Positions 21,628-30,734 are shown, numbered from the stretch's first letter. The stretch: 64,000 nucleotides of DNA from Pseudomonas sp. TH41 (GCF_016650695.1 NZ_JAEKFH010000003.1:1632001-1696000); one strand, 5' to 3'. Notes: generated by a model not told the origin, from the letters alone. Numbers and translations: made by a program.

Positions 21628-22446
21628 TCAACCTTCGGACTTATCCGATCGCTGCCTGTCCATGAGCGTGCGTATCCGCGCTATCAGATGGAAATAGCGA
21701 TTCTCTCGCTTGCCCATGCCTCGTTTGGGAGAGAACGATTCATCAGCGAATGCACCGGTAATACGAACACGCGAAGCCGTGGTGTCCATGGTACAAACCC
21801 TCACGCCTGCCTGTTGCAGTACGTATTTGAGCAACCGCTCGGAGTGCAGCTTTCTTCCCGTCGCCTCACAAAAATCGAAGATGTGTTCAATCCGCTTTCC
21901 ATACGCTTTGTACGCATCACGCCCACAAATGGCAAAACGATCGTTCAGACCTCCCCACCACTGCCAATCAGGAATGTAGGTATTGAGCCGCCTGGCTTTG
22001 GGGCGCTTGAACACATAGGCCGGAAGAGGTGAGTGATAGAAATTATCAGGACGCACAAACACGACGAAATCAGGATCGAAGGACTCCATCATGCCGGTGA
22101 CAGCGTGCAGAGAATTCAGTTGATAAATCAGGTTCTTTAGCGACGCGTGCTCATCAGCCCATGTATCGCCAAGTGCTCTCACGCGCTCAAAGTCCCAACG
22201 CTCCAGAACGCCCTCCGTTGAGGCAAGCATACCGGTCATGGACTGGAAGGGCTCGTAGTTGTCCGCGTTGAGCTCTCCGCTTTCTCCCGAGCGCTGATTC
22301 TGGATTTCGTCGATTTTATACAGGTGGTAAAAACACCTTACCTGGCTGTTCGCAGGGAGTTGTGCAAGAACGTTTTCTTGAATGGAAGGAAAGCAGATTT
22401 CCGAATTTCTAGGAATACCAAAAAAAGCCACCGCAACTTTTAACAC
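21628..22446 (-). CDS. Putative glycan-modifying protein, unknown (accessory LPS region)
   Basis: 272 residues from GTG at 22446, which has GGGGTG 7 nt upstream and starts directly with VLKVAVAFFGIPRN, a beta strand typical of nucleotide-sugar enzymes; a longer GTG start at 22515 abuts the upstream stop codon and cannot be excluded. Motifs seen: SLHAVTGMMESFDPDFVVFVRPDNFYHSPLP, in which RPD could take the place of a DxD sugar-nucleotide motif. The C-terminus is basic. It is third in a compact minus-strand trio with a GT29-like gene and a glycosyltransferase gene. Role in surface-glycan assembly is inferred from context only. Confidence 0.6.
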   Translation of the reverse strand: MLKVAVAFFGIPRNSEICFPSIQENVLAQLPANSQVRCFYHLYKIDEIQNQRSGESGELNADNYEPFQSMTGMLASTEGVLERWDFERVRALGDTWADEHASLKNLIYQLNSLHAVTGMMESFDPDFVVFVRPDNFYHSPLPAYVFKRPKARRLNTYIPDWQWWGGLNDRFAICGRDAYKAYGKRIEHIFDFCEATGRKLHSERLLKYVLQQAGVRVCTMDTTASRVRITGAFADESFSPKRGMGKRENRYFHLIARIRTLMDRQRSDKSEG

Positions 22447-22515
22447 TCGACTGCACCCCAGAAAATAATGTGCCTCTTCACCGCACTTTGTTGGCAACAA
22501 CCGGTAAACGATCAC

Positions 22516-23223
22516 TCATTGGCGACGCAGTAATACTTGCCACCAACGCCGTCGCTGCAGACGCACCACGATCACATCCGATTTCGCCAACCACTCTCGC
22601 TCATAGTCCCAGGCATGCCCGCCCCAGAGCTTTCCCGCTTCATTGGAAAAACCCAATGTCATGAGCTGGTAGGTATAGCCGGTATGACTTCGCAGCCAAT
22701 CGAACAACACCAGGGCATTGAAGCCCGTTGAAGGTCCGACATAGCGCTTCCCCCCCGGCCGATCAACCGGGTAATTCCACAACGCCGGCAGCGGGATACG
22801 CTCCCAATAAAGCGCCACCCGCGGCAACGCACACATCGCCTCCGTGCATCCCACCAACATCGTGAAACAACGCGCGCCAGGTTGTTTAAACAACTGCTGC
22901 ACTTGCGCGCCATAAGGAAGGCCGAAAAAGTAAGCGTCAGGCGCATTGAAACCATGCACGAACACATTGACGCTCTGCGGGGAAAGGAGTTCGGATTTCA
23001 CACAGTTATTGAAGCTGACCACCACGTCATCCGAGCCGATATTCAGGGCCTGAAAGTCAGCCGCCGTAATGGCCGGATTATTCGCCACGAGCACCACGCG
23101 CGCCGCGTTGCGCAAGCACCCTTTCAGCTCCATCGGCAGCCCATCGAAAACAGACTGGTGACCACCGGGCATTGCATCCAGTGCCATCTCTTCGCTGGAT
23201 TGAGGCTGTCGAGAGTCCGTCAT
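22516..23223 (-). CDS. GT29-like (sialyltransferase-fold) putative glycosyltransferase
   Basis: 235 residues. Three segments line up in order with the sialylmotifs of GT29 enzymes: an L-like segment (VVLVANNP at residues 43-50 to DDVVVSFNN at 65-73), an S-like segment (GPSTGFNALVLFDWL, 163-177) and a VS-like HxxxxE (His203 to Glu208 in HAWDYE). This is my motif reading without a search. No transmembrane segment is present. Its ATG follows directly on the stop codon of the upstream gene and its stop directly precedes the next frame, so the trio is tightly coupled. Neither the donor nor the acceptor is known; the location next to core LPS genes suggests a surface-glycan acceptor. Confidence 0.6.
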   Translation of the reverse strand: MTDSRQPQSSEEMALDAMPGGHQSVFDGLPMELKGCLRNAARVVLVANNPAITAADFQALNIGSDDVVVSFNNCVKSELLSPQSVNVFVHGFNAPDAYFFGLPYGAQVQQLFKQPGARCFTMLVGCTEAMCALPRVALYWERIPLPALWNYPVDRPGGKRYVGPSTGFNALVLFDWLRSHTGYTYQLMTLGFSNEAGKLWGGHAWDYEREWLAKSDVIVVRLQRRRWWQVLLRRQ

Positions 23224-24198
23224 CTACCCTGCTACCTTCATCCTGTGGCGTATCTTGACCCACAGACGAATGAACGCCGATGGTGGTTGCCAAGGGCGCA
23301 TTTCACGCTGTATCTCGGCAGCGAGCGCACGCCCCACGCGAGCGAAGGAATACTGGCTCTCAGCGAATGCCTGACCGTTACTGGCGATACGAGACGCAAG
23401 TACCGGGTCACCCTGCAGCAACTTGAGTTTTTCCACTGCTTCGTCTTCAGAGTGATAGAACACCGTGTTGTGCATATCCTGAAAACCCAACAGCCCGTCT
23501 TCTTCGCCCTGACTCCAGGCAAGCACGACACAGCCACACGCCATCGCTTCGAAGTTCTTGATCATGAATTCCCCCATACCGATATCGGCACTGACGAAAA
23601 TCTTGATGCGATTGAGTGTTTCCAGATAATCGTTACCGGATTTGGTGCGGGTCACCAGCATGTCGGTACGCTGAGCCAAGGACTGCAGGAGTGCCTTGCG
23701 CTGCGCATATTCAGTGCTTTTCAAACTGCCCAGGAAGCCAATCGGAATGTCGCGAACGCCACCCGTATTGCGCAACATTTGCTCGTCATACCCTTTGGAT
23801 ACGAACACTGCATCAATATTTTCGGCTTGCATGCGACGCGCAATAACAGCGCCCGAAACCAGTACTCGAATACTTGGAAGACGGCTGTAAAGACGCGAGT
23901 ACGCACCTTGATACTTACTGGCGGGCATGTAATTTTGATAGGCGTCATGCTCGAGAATGACAAGACCGGGAATACACTTCAGCACGCTGAGTTGTCCGGA
24001 CAGGCGCTTGAGTCTCGAAAAAATCACGACGCGGTCAAAGTTCTGATAATCGACGGAAGTGAGGAACGGCCCGAGATTCATCTGTTGTTTTTTGCTTAGG
24101 CGATAGACGACACATTCATCGCAGTTTTGCTGCACGATTTCATACAAACGATCCAGTATGACTCGCTGTTCGTCCATCACCAAGAGCATGACTTTCAT
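23224..24198 (-). CDS. GT1/GT4-like glycosyltransferase
   Basis: 324 residues. The C-terminal half has the GT-B donor-site pattern: IKIFVSADIGMGEFMIKNFEAMACGCVVLAW, then HNTVFYHSEDEAVEKLKLL and a terminal ALAAEIQ helix, as in single-chain glycosyltransferases with a Glyco_trans_1_2 domain. The N-terminal half (residues 1-150) is less conserved. It is first in the trio; no strong ribosome-binding site precedes its ATG, and the leader is AT-rich. It lies 110 bp after hldE on the same strand. Confidence 0.7.
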   Translation of the reverse strand: MKVMLLVMDEQRVILDRLYEIVQQNCDECVVYRLSKKQQMNLGPFLTSVDYQNFDRVVIFSRLKRLSGQLSVLKCIPGLVILEHDAYQNYMPASKYQGAYSRLYSRLPSIRVLVSGAVIARRMQAENIDAVFVSKGYDEQMLRNTGGVRDIPIGFLGSLKSTEYAQRKALLQSLAQRTDMLVTRTKSGNDYLETLNRIKIFVSADIGMGEFMIKNFEAMACGCVVLAWSQGEEDGLLGFQDMHNTVFYHSEDEAVEKLKLLQGDPVLASRIASNGQAFAESQYSFARVGRALAAEIQREMRPWQPPSAFIRLWVKIRHRMKVAG

Positions 24199-24291
24199 AG
24201 ATTAATTTACCAACACACTAGTTTTGTACCGGCCAGCAGCGGCTGGGGACGGAAACCCCTCATCACAGAGCCCGTCCCAATCAGTACATAA

Positions 24292-24304
24292 GTGAGTAAC
24301 TCAC
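24292..24304. repeat. Palindrome after hldE
   Basis: GTGAGTAACTCAC, a perfect short palindrome 4 bp after the hldE stop. A second inverted pair, GGGACGG...CCGTCCC at about 24246-24277, lies between it and the glycan trio. Neither is followed by a T run, so function is unclear. Confidence 0.3.
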
Positions 24305-24308
24305 CTTA

Positions 24309-25730
24309 TCAATGGCTGCGAATCTTCTCGACAATCGCCGTTGTCGAGCTGTTTTCCACCAAACCGAGCACTTTCACCGTGCCACCGTAAGCGGTCACGA
24401 TGTCAGCACCGACCACCTGGTCGATCCCGTAATCACCACCCTTGACCAATACATCCGGCTTAACCTCGCGCAACAGGTTTTCCGGGGTACCTTCAGGAAA
24501 ACTGATCACCCAGTCCACCGCGCCCAAACCCGCCAGTACAGCCATGCGACGGTCGACACTGTTGATCGGACGCCCAGGGCCTTTCAGCCGGCTGACCGAC
24601 GCATCATCGTTGACCGCAACGATCAGACGATCGCCTTGTGCACGCGCTTGTTCGAGGTAGGTCACGTGCCCGGCATGCAGAATGTCGAAGCAGCCGTTAG
24701 TGAAAACGATCTTCTCTTTGTGCGCACGCGCATCATCGACCGCCAGCAACAATTGCTCGATGCCCAGCACACCGCGCTCGGACCCTTCCTCGCGCTGGAT
24801 GGCACGACGCAGTTCCGGAGCGCTGATGGCCGCGGTACCGAGTTTACCGACCACGATGCCTGCAGCAAGATTAGCCAGGGCCACCGCGTGCGGCAGTTCC
24901 TCACCCGCGGCAATCGCAGCCGCCAAGGTGGAAATCACTGTGTCACCAGCACCGGTCACATCGAACACTTCACGGGCTCGCGCCGGCAAGTGCAGTGCCG
25001 GATGATCCGGGCGCAGCAAGGTCATGCCGTGTTCGCCGCGGGTCACCAGCAAGGCGCCGAGGTCCAGGTCGTGCATCAACTGCGCGCCTTTGCTCACGAG
25101 CTCGTGCTCATCGACGCAACCGCCGACGATGGTTTCGAATTCGCTGAGGTTCGGTGTAATCAGGCTTGCACCGCGGTAGATCGAGAAATCCTTGCCCTTG
25201 GGATCGGCCAGGACCGGAATGCCCCGCGCACGGGCGGCCTGGATCAGCACCTGATGGTTTTTCAGCGCGCCTTTGCCGTAGTCAGACAGCACCAACACCT
25301 TGATACCTTCGAGCAACTCGTCGACTTGCGCACCCAACGCGAGGGCGTCAGTGGCGAAGGGCTCTTCGAAGTCGATACGCAGCAGTTGCTGGTGACGGCT
25401 CATGACCCGCAGCTTGACGATCGTCGGCTGGTGCGCGATGCGCTGGAATAACGCTCGCACGCCCGCGCCCTTGAGGCTATTGACCAGGCTGTCGGCGGCT
25501 TCGTCGTCGCCGGTCACACCCACCAGCGAAGCCGGGGCACCGAGTGCGGCAATGTTCAACGCCACGTTGGCGGCACCGCCCGGGCGGTCCTCGATTTGCT
25601 CGACTTTGACCACCGGTACTGGCGCCTCAGGGGAAATCCGTGAGGTACCACCATGCCAGTAACGGTCGAGCATGACATCGCCGACCACCAAGACAGGGGC
25701 TTGATCGAATCGCGGCATGGACAACTTCAT
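24309..25730 (-). CDS. hldE: Bifunctional heptose-7-P kinase / heptose-1-P adenylyltransferase
   Basis: HldE (RfaE), 473 residues, makes ADP-D-glycero-manno-heptose for the LPS inner core. The N-terminal PfkB-type kinase domain has RPGGAANVALN and DVTGAGDTVISTLAAAIAAG (catalytic Asp in GAGD). The C-terminal nucleotidyltransferase domain has TNGCFDILHAGHVTYLEQA with HxGH, and a KGPGRPINSVDRRM loop. Both domains are complete. The ATG at 25730 fits the family; an upstream frame extension to 25757 is unlikely. An extended -10 element is seen at 25765. A terminator separates it from msbA upstream. Confidence 0.96.
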   Translation of the reverse strand: MKLSMPRFDQAPVLVVGDVMLDRYWHGGTSRISPEAPVPVVKVEQIEDRPGGAANVALNIAALGAPASLVGVTGDDEAADSLVNSLKGAGVRALFQRIAHQPTIVKLRVMSRHQQLLRIDFEEPFATDALALGAQVDELLEGIKVLVLSDYGKGALKNHQVLIQAARARGIPVLADPKGKDFSIYRGASLITPNLSEFETIVGGCVDEHELVSKGAQLMHDLDLGALLVTRGEHGMTLLRPDHPALHLPARAREVFDVTGAGDTVISTLAAAIAAGEELPHAVALANLAAGIVVGKLGTAAISAPELRRAIQREEGSERGVLGIEQLLLAVDDARAHKEKIVFTNGCFDILHAGHVTYLEQARAQGDRLIVAVNDDASVSRLKGPGRPINSVDRRMAVLAGLGAVDWVISFPEGTPENLLREVKPDVLVKGGDYGIDQVVGADIVTAYGGTVKVLGLVENSSTTAIVEKIRSH

Positions 25731-25764
25731 GGAGCAACCCACATACAAAATGAACAAGGGCGGG

Positions 25765-25773
25765 ATATTAGCA
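25765..25773 (-). promoter_or_regulatory. Candidate extended -10 promoter of hldE
   Basis: On the minus strand TGCTAATAT is a good extended -10 (TGnTAnnnT) about 35 bp before the hldE start; no clear -35 hexamer is seen. msbA has a similar TGTGCTAAAG at about 27735-27744. Confidence 0.35.
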
Positions 25774-25822
25774 CAGGGTTGGCGTGGGGCTTACGCATGG
25801 CATGAATGAGGGTGCCAAAAGC

Positions 25823-25871
25823 AAAAAATCGCAGCCTGTGCAGGTACGAAAACCTGAGGTTGCGATTTTTT
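25823..25871. terminator. Intrinsic terminator between msbA and hldE
   Basis: AAAAAATCGCAGCCT pairs with AGGTTGCGATTTTTT (14 of 15 positions) around a loop holding CAGGT...ACCTG. Poly-A and poly-T flanks make it usable from either strand; for msbA it lies about 30 bp after the stop. The arm resembles half of the TGTAGGAGCTGC type repeat. Confidence 0.75.
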
Positions 25872-25901
25872 GGCCGTCACGACAACTGACCGTCGATGGA
25901 A

Positions 25902-27704
25902 TCAGGCGATATTTTCAGCCGGGGCATCGAGGCCCATGGCGTTCAGGCGCGCGTAATAGCCATTCTGCGCCAGTAGCCCGGCATGCGTGCCACGCTCGAC
26001 GATCCGGCCCTGATCCATGACCAGAATCAAGTCAGCCTTCTCGATGGTCGATAAGCGGTGAGCAATCACCAGGGTGGTTCGTCCTTTCATGACCTGGTCC
26101 AGAGCGGCCTGAATATGCCGTTCCGACTCGGTGTCGAGGGCCGAAGTCGCTTCGTCGAGAATCAGCACAGGCGCATTCTTCAACAAGGCCCGAGCAATCG
26201 CCAGACGCTGACGCTGGCCACCGGACAGCAATACGCCATTCTCGCCGACCTGGGTGTCCAGGCCTTCAGGCAGTTGCGCGATGAAGTCCATTGCGTAGGC
26301 ATCTTTCGCAGCTTTTTCGATGTCTTCACGAGGCGCGCCGGCCAGATCGCCGTAAGCGATGTTGTTGGCCACGGTATCGCTGAATAGCGTTACGTTCTGG
26401 GTCACCTGAGCGATGTGCTTGCGCAGGTTAAGCAGTTTGTACTGCTCCACTTCGACGCCATCGATCAGGATCTCGCCCTTGTCGTGGTGATAGAAACGCG
26501 GAATCAGGTTGGCCAGGGTCGACTTGCCACTGCCCGAACGCCCCACCAGCGCCACCATTTGCCCGGGCTCGACCGAGAAGCTGATGTCGTCGAGTACCTG
26601 GCGATCGGTGCCTGGATAAGTGAAGCTTAGATGCCGCACATCCAGGCGACCGGTAACGGCATCGCGCTCGATAGTGCCGGTATCGACTTCCGGTTCGACG
26701 TCCAGTTGCTCGAAGATGCTCTCGGCACCCGCGACGCCTTTCTGGATGGTCGAACTGACTTCGGACAATTGGCGGATCGGCTTGGGCAATAACCCCGCCA
26801 GAGTGATGTAGGCAACCATGTCACCGGCAGATGCATCGCCGCGCAGGAACAGCACCAGGAACATCAGCACGGCCATGGCGGTGTAGATCACCAGTTGCAG
26901 CATCGGCGTGTAAATGGCGCCGGTACGGGTCATGCGCAGTTGCTTATCGGTGTTGTCCTGGCTGGCGTTGAAGAAGCGCTTCTCTTCGTAGACTTCGCCG
27001 CCGAAGCTGCGCACCACGCGATAACCCTGGATAGTTTCCGACGCCACGTGCGTTACGTCGCCCATCGCTGCCTGGATCTTCTTGCTTTGCTTGCGGAATT
27101 TCTTGCTCGCGGTACGAACCATCACCGCGATCAGCGGCAGGATAGCGACCATGACCAGGGTCAGGCGCCAGTTCATGAACAGCAGCGAGGCAAACAGGAA
27201 GATCACCGTCATGCCTTCACGGATTACGACCTTGATCGCATCTGTGGCCGCCCCGGTGACCATGGTCACGTTAAAGGTGATGCGGGAAATCAGGTGACCC
27301 GAGTTATGCTTGTCGAAGTACCGGTTTGGCAGAACCAACAGGTTATTGAACAACTGTACCCGCAGGTCATGGACCAGCCCGAGAGAAACCTTGGCCAGGA
27401 AGTAGTTGCCCAGATAAGATCCCAACCCCTGCCACGCGGCGATCAGAATGATCAGCAGCGGCACGGCCTGCAGCAGTTGCAGGTCACGCAGGTAAGGCAC
27501 GCTGGGAAACAGCGCCGCCTCGGGATTGGACAAGCCATCGACGAAGTACTTGAGGATGTAGCCGAGCATTGGCTGCGTCGAGGCGAAAATCAGAAAACCG
27601 ACGATGCTGATCAGGAACAGGCTGATGTACGGCCGGACATAACCGAGCAGACGGAAGTAGATTTTCAAGCTCGAGGGGCTTGCGGAGAGACTGGAGTCGG
27701 TCAT
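25902..27704 (-). CDS. msbA: Lipid A export ABC transporter MsbA
   Basis: 600 residues: an N-terminal membrane domain of six helices and a C-terminal nucleotide-binding domain. Walker A is GRSGSGKSTL, the signature is LSGGQRQRLAIARA, Walker B is VLILDEATSALD, and the H-loop is VIAHRLST. It flips core-lipid A across the inner membrane. It is followed by hldE on the same strand after a terminator, and is divergent from the waaL fusion gene. The start at 27704 (MTDSSLSASPSSLKIYFRLLGYVRPY) is the family-like one but has no clear ribosome-binding site. Confidence 0.95.
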   Translation of the reverse strand: MTDSSLSASPSSLKIYFRLLGYVRPYISLFLISIVGFLIFASTQPMLGYILKYFVDGLSNPEAALFPSVPYLRDLQLLQAVPLLIILIAAWQGLGSYLGNYFLAKVSLGLVHDLRVQLFNNLLVLPNRYFDKHNSGHLISRITFNVTMVTGAATDAIKVVIREGMTVIFLFASLLFMNWRLTLVMVAILPLIAVMVRTASKKFRKQSKKIQAAMGDVTHVASETIQGYRVVRSFGGEVYEEKRFFNASQDNTDKQLRMTRTGAIYTPMLQLVIYTAMAVLMFLVLFLRGDASAGDMVAYITLAGLLPKPIRQLSEVSSTIQKGVAGAESIFEQLDVEPEVDTGTIERDAVTGRLDVRHLSFTYPGTDRQVLDDISFSVEPGQMVALVGRSGSGKSTLANLIPRFYHHDKGEILIDGVEVEQYKLLNLRKHIAQVTQNVTLFSDTVANNIAYGDLAGAPREDIEKAAKDAYAMDFIAQLPEGLDTQVGENGVLLSGGQRQRLAIARALLKNAPVLILDEATSALDTESERHIQAALDQVMKGRTTLVIAHRLSTIEKADLILVMDQGRIVERGTHAGLLAQNGYYARLNAMGLDAPAENIA

Positions 27705-27858
27705 ATCACGCGAATGTCGATAAAAAGGACGCTGACTTTAGCACAGCTTCCTCAGGGTTCTGGCAATCACATAAAGGCTGTTATTGTTAGACGGCACAAC
27801 CAGTATCATATGGCCACCACTCGAATGACCGATCAACTTCAGGATTGAATCTCTCAGC

Positions 27859-29721
27859 ATGCAATTCAGCGGTTTCAACAATACGTCCAATCGAGTCTTC
27901 GATTTCATTTGTCTGTGGATACTTCCACTTGGCTATTTCTTGCTGCTGTGCGCGTTGTTCTTCCTGCCGGGCCGCAGTCTGCATCACAAGCTTTACTATG
28001 GCCTGTTTAGCATTCCATCGCTGATAGCTCTTTGCCTGCGCCCCCGAGAACTTAAAGAGTTGCTGCGCGAGCCGATCTTCATCGCGATACTGCTGTTCGC
28101 CGGGTGGGTGCTGTTGAGTATTTGCTGGGGCTCTGGCGATGAGAGTTTTGCCGGCCAGGTCAGACCACCGCTACACACATTGATGCTGTTCGTCGGGTGC
28201 TACCTGCTGACGCGCTACCGCAGCGAGATCATCTACCCCCTGCTGTTCAGCGCCGCGATAGTCGGGCTGATCGCGACGGTCTATAACCTGTATATGTTTG
28301 CCCACACCTATCAACCAGGCATGCGCCTGATTGGTGGCGGCGCCTTCGACAATCCATTGCTGAGCTCGCATTTGTTCGGTTTTTTCTGCGTCTACTGGCT
28401 CAGCTTAAGCATGACCTGCAAGCGCCCGCAGATCCTCTGGCTGAGTATCCCGGCGATGACTGTCATGTTCATTGCGGTGATCGCCACCGGCTCCAGGACA
28501 CCGCTGGTAGCCCTGACACTGGCTGCACTGTGGCTGGGCTTCATCTGCTGGAACCGCCGCTCCGTCATATTGCTGGGTGTTACGCTCATCAGTGGGGCTG
28601 CGGTGGTTATGCTTTTCTCGAACATGATTTTCGCAAGAGGCGATTCCTATCGCCTCGAAATCTGGCAGATTGTCCTGCAGAAAATCGCCGAACACCCATG
28701 GATCGGCCATGGCTACGATGCCGACTTGACCGTCGATGCGGGTCTGGGCTACACGCTGTCCGAACCCCATAGTTTCGCCTTAGGCGTTCTCTACTACGTC
28801 GGAATTCTCGGCTTGATCCCGTGGCTGTTCTTCCAGGCCTTTGGCTTGCTGAGCAGTTGGCGCCATCGCGTGCAACCGCTGTTCATCATCGCCTCGACCT
28901 GGCTGGTGTTCGGCATTGGCGCGGGACTGACCGAAGGCGGCGGGATTATTTCGCGCCCCAAGGAACACTGGTTCCTGCTGTGGATTCCCCTGGCACTGAT
29001 CGCCGCGCTCAGCATCAACCAGCGCGCGGGTCGCCTACTGAGCCTATCAATCAAGAGACTATCCCAGGCGACCCTGCAAACGCTGACCGCCAACGCCCAG
29101 GTGATTGAAGAGGATGGCCTGGGCCCGAAGGTCCTGCGCCTGGTCGATGGCAGTTTCCTCAAGTTGTTCCGAGCTCGTCGCTGGTACACCTCGGGCAGCT
29201 TCAACGCCTACTCCGAACGCTTTGCCGTCAACAGCGAACGATTGCGCAACATGGGGTTCCCGACCCCACACATCCTGGACCTTTACCGCCTCGATGATGG
29301 CAGCAGTGCCGTGCATTACACGCCTCTGCCGGGCAATACCTTGCGCCAGATCCTGCAAGGCATTACGGCCCCGGACGTGCGTCAGGCGCTGGTGGAGCGC
29401 TTCGGCAAGTTCATGGCGCAGCTGCACGAGCAAGGGGTGTATTTCCGCTCCCTGCATTTGGGTAATGTGCTGGTACTGGAGGACGGCGAGTTCGGTCTGA
29501 TCGACGTGGCTGACCTGCGCATCTACCCTTCGTCACTGAGCCTGTCTCTGCGCCAGCGCAATCTGCGCCACATGCAGCGCTACACCGTCGATCGACGCTG
29601 GTTGTTTGAAGATCATTTCCAGGCGCTGCTGCAAGGCTATGCCGTGACAGCCTCGAAATCTGCTGCGGATACCCTGCACAAACAAGTGCTGGCTGCCAGA
29701 CCACCTGCCCAGGTTCGCTGA
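27859..29721 (+). CDS. waaL: O-antigen ligase WaaL fused to a kinase-like domain
   Basis: 620 residues in a single uninterrupted frame. Residues 1 to about 395 form a polytopic O-antigen ligase: roughly a dozen hydrophobic segments, the Wzy_C core with ATGSRTPLVAL, the periplasmic loop IFARGDSYRLEIW and the conserved histidine His304 in SEPHSFALGVLYY, matching the H303 required in P. aeruginosa WaaL. Residues about 405-615 match the toluene-tolerance/PA4998-like kinase fold (VIEEDGLGPKVLRLVDGSFLKLF, SLHLGNVLVLEDGEFGLIDVADL). The loop reads RSLHLGN, with Ser where kinases usually have the catalytic Asp. In P. aeruginosa the two parts are separate genes. An intrinsic terminator follows. Confidence 0.9.
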   Translation: MQFSGFNNTSNRVFDFICLWILPLGYFLLLCALFFLPGRSLHHKLYYGLFSIPSLIALCLRPRELKELLREPIFIAILLFAGWVLLSICWGSGDESFAGQVRPPLHTLMLFVGCYLLTRYRSEIIYPLLFSAAIVGLIATVYNLYMFAHTYQPGMRLIGGGAFDNPLLSSHLFGFFCVYWLSLSMTCKRPQILWLSIPAMTVMFIAVIATGSRTPLVALTLAALWLGFICWNRRSVILLGVTLISGAAVVMLFSNMIFARGDSYRLEIWQIVLQKIAEHPWIGHGYDADLTVDAGLGYTLSEPHSFALGVLYYVGILGLIPWLFFQAFGLLSSWRHRVQPLFIIASTWLVFGIGAGLTEGGGIISRPKEHWFLLWIPLALIAALSINQRAGRLLSLSIKRLSQATLQTLTANAQVIEEDGLGPKVLRLVDGSFLKLFRARRWYTSGSFNAYSERFAVNSERLRNMGFPTPHILDLYRLDDGSSAVHYTPLPGNTLRQILQGITAPDVRQALVERFGKFMAQLHEQGVYFRSLHLGNVLVLEDGEFGLIDVADLRIYPSSLSLSLRQRNLRHMQRYTVDRRWLFEDHFQALLQGYAVTASKSAADTLHKQVLAARPPAQVR

Positions 29722-29737
29722 AAATCGAAGCTCAACG

Positions 29738-29764
29738 AAAAAGAGCAGCATCCGCTGCTCTTTT
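29738..29764 (+). terminator. Intrinsic terminator after waaL
   Basis: AAAGAGCAGC, 6-nt loop, GCTGCTCTTTT: a strong hairpin with a T tract 17 bp after the waaL stop. The facing wapR gene ends at 29850, and the A-rich 5' arm could also serve the minus strand. Confidence 0.85.
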
Positions 29765-29849
29765 AAAGGAGTGCCAGCGCACCTGACATCGGCCGCGCCC
29801 CGGATTCAATCCAGGGCACTCGCCTGATGGGCGGGATTCAGCCGATAGC

Positions 29850-30734
29850 TCAATCTTTTTTCAAAGGTGAGAAATACAAGCGCCCCAGGCCACGCCAGGT
29901 CTTCTTGTTCCACGCCTTGAACGGAATCTGCGCCAGCAGTTCGCGCGCCAGCTTGCGGTCTCGATTGGCGGTTTTCAGGAACATCGAACTGAGAAACTTG
30001 TAGCGTACGTGCTCGTACAGCGGGTGATCGCTGAACAAAGCGTAGGTACGCAGAATGTTGTCGATCATGAAGCGGTGATTCTTGTACGAATTGGTGGCGT
30101 GCTTGCGATAGCGCGCCATCAACACGTTCAAGCCATCAATGAAGTAACCGGCATGGGTTACTTTCAACTCGATCAACAAATCTTCCAGACGAATCGTCGG
30201 ATCGAACCCGCCGACCTTGTCCAGCGCCTCACGGCGAATCATCAGGGTCGGTGCCGGTGGATAAGGCTTGCGTTCGAGGAACATGTCATCGAAATCCAGA
30301 CGGCGGAACGGCACATCGCGGCGCTGACGCGACTCCGGGTACGGATTGCCGTCGGCGTCCATGAGCTCGATGTTGCCGGCGCAGATGCCGACCTCGGGCT
30401 TGCCATCCATGTGCGCCACCTGCGTGGCGATGCGTTCGGGCAGCATGATGTCATCGGAACCGAATGGCACGATGAGACTACCTTTTGCACGAGCAATGGC
30501 ACCGTTAAGGGTATTGGTCAGCCCTTGATTCTGCTGCACACGGAAATCAAAGCCGTGTTGTGCCTGCAAGGCGTTGATCCGCTCGACACTGTCATCGCTG
30601 GAGCCATCATCGACCACCAGCAACTCGATGTTCGGATAGGTCTGGTTGAGGACACTGAGAATGCTCTCCTCAATATAGGGACCGTGGTTATACGACGCGA
30701 TGATGACCGTGACGATGGGTTGTGCATCGCTCAT
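29850..30734 (-). CDS. wapR: GT2 glycosyltransferase, probable core rhamnosyltransferase WapR
   Basis: 294 residues with a GT-A fold: VTVIIASYNHGPYIEESILSVLNQ, VDDGSSDDSVERI (nucleotide-sugar site), and NTLNGAIARAKGSLIVPFGSDDIMLPER with the SDD as the metal-binding DxD equivalent. The C-terminal GFDPTIRLEDLLIEL is typical of LPS-type GT2 enzymes. Its position beside ssg, as recalled for PA5000-PA5001, suggests WapR, the alpha-1,3-rhamnosyltransferase that builds the acceptor for O-antigen. Its start overlaps the ssg stop by 4 bp. The symbol is by synteny; the sugar it transfers is not proven. Confidence 0.78.
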   Translation of the reverse strand: MSDAQPIVTVIIASYNHGPYIEESILSVLNQTYPNIELLVVDDGSSDDSVERINALQAQHGFDFRVQQNQGLTNTLNGAIARAKGSLIVPFGSDDIMLPERIATQVAHMDGKPEVGICAGNIELMDADGNPYPESRQRRDVPFRRLDFDDMFLERKPYPPAPTLMIRREALDKVGGFDPTIRLEDLLIELKVTHAGYFIDGLNVLMARYRKHATNSYKNHRFMIDNILRTYALFSDHPLYEHVRYKFLSSMFLKTANRDRKLARELLAQIPFKAWNKKTWRGLGRLYFSPLKKD

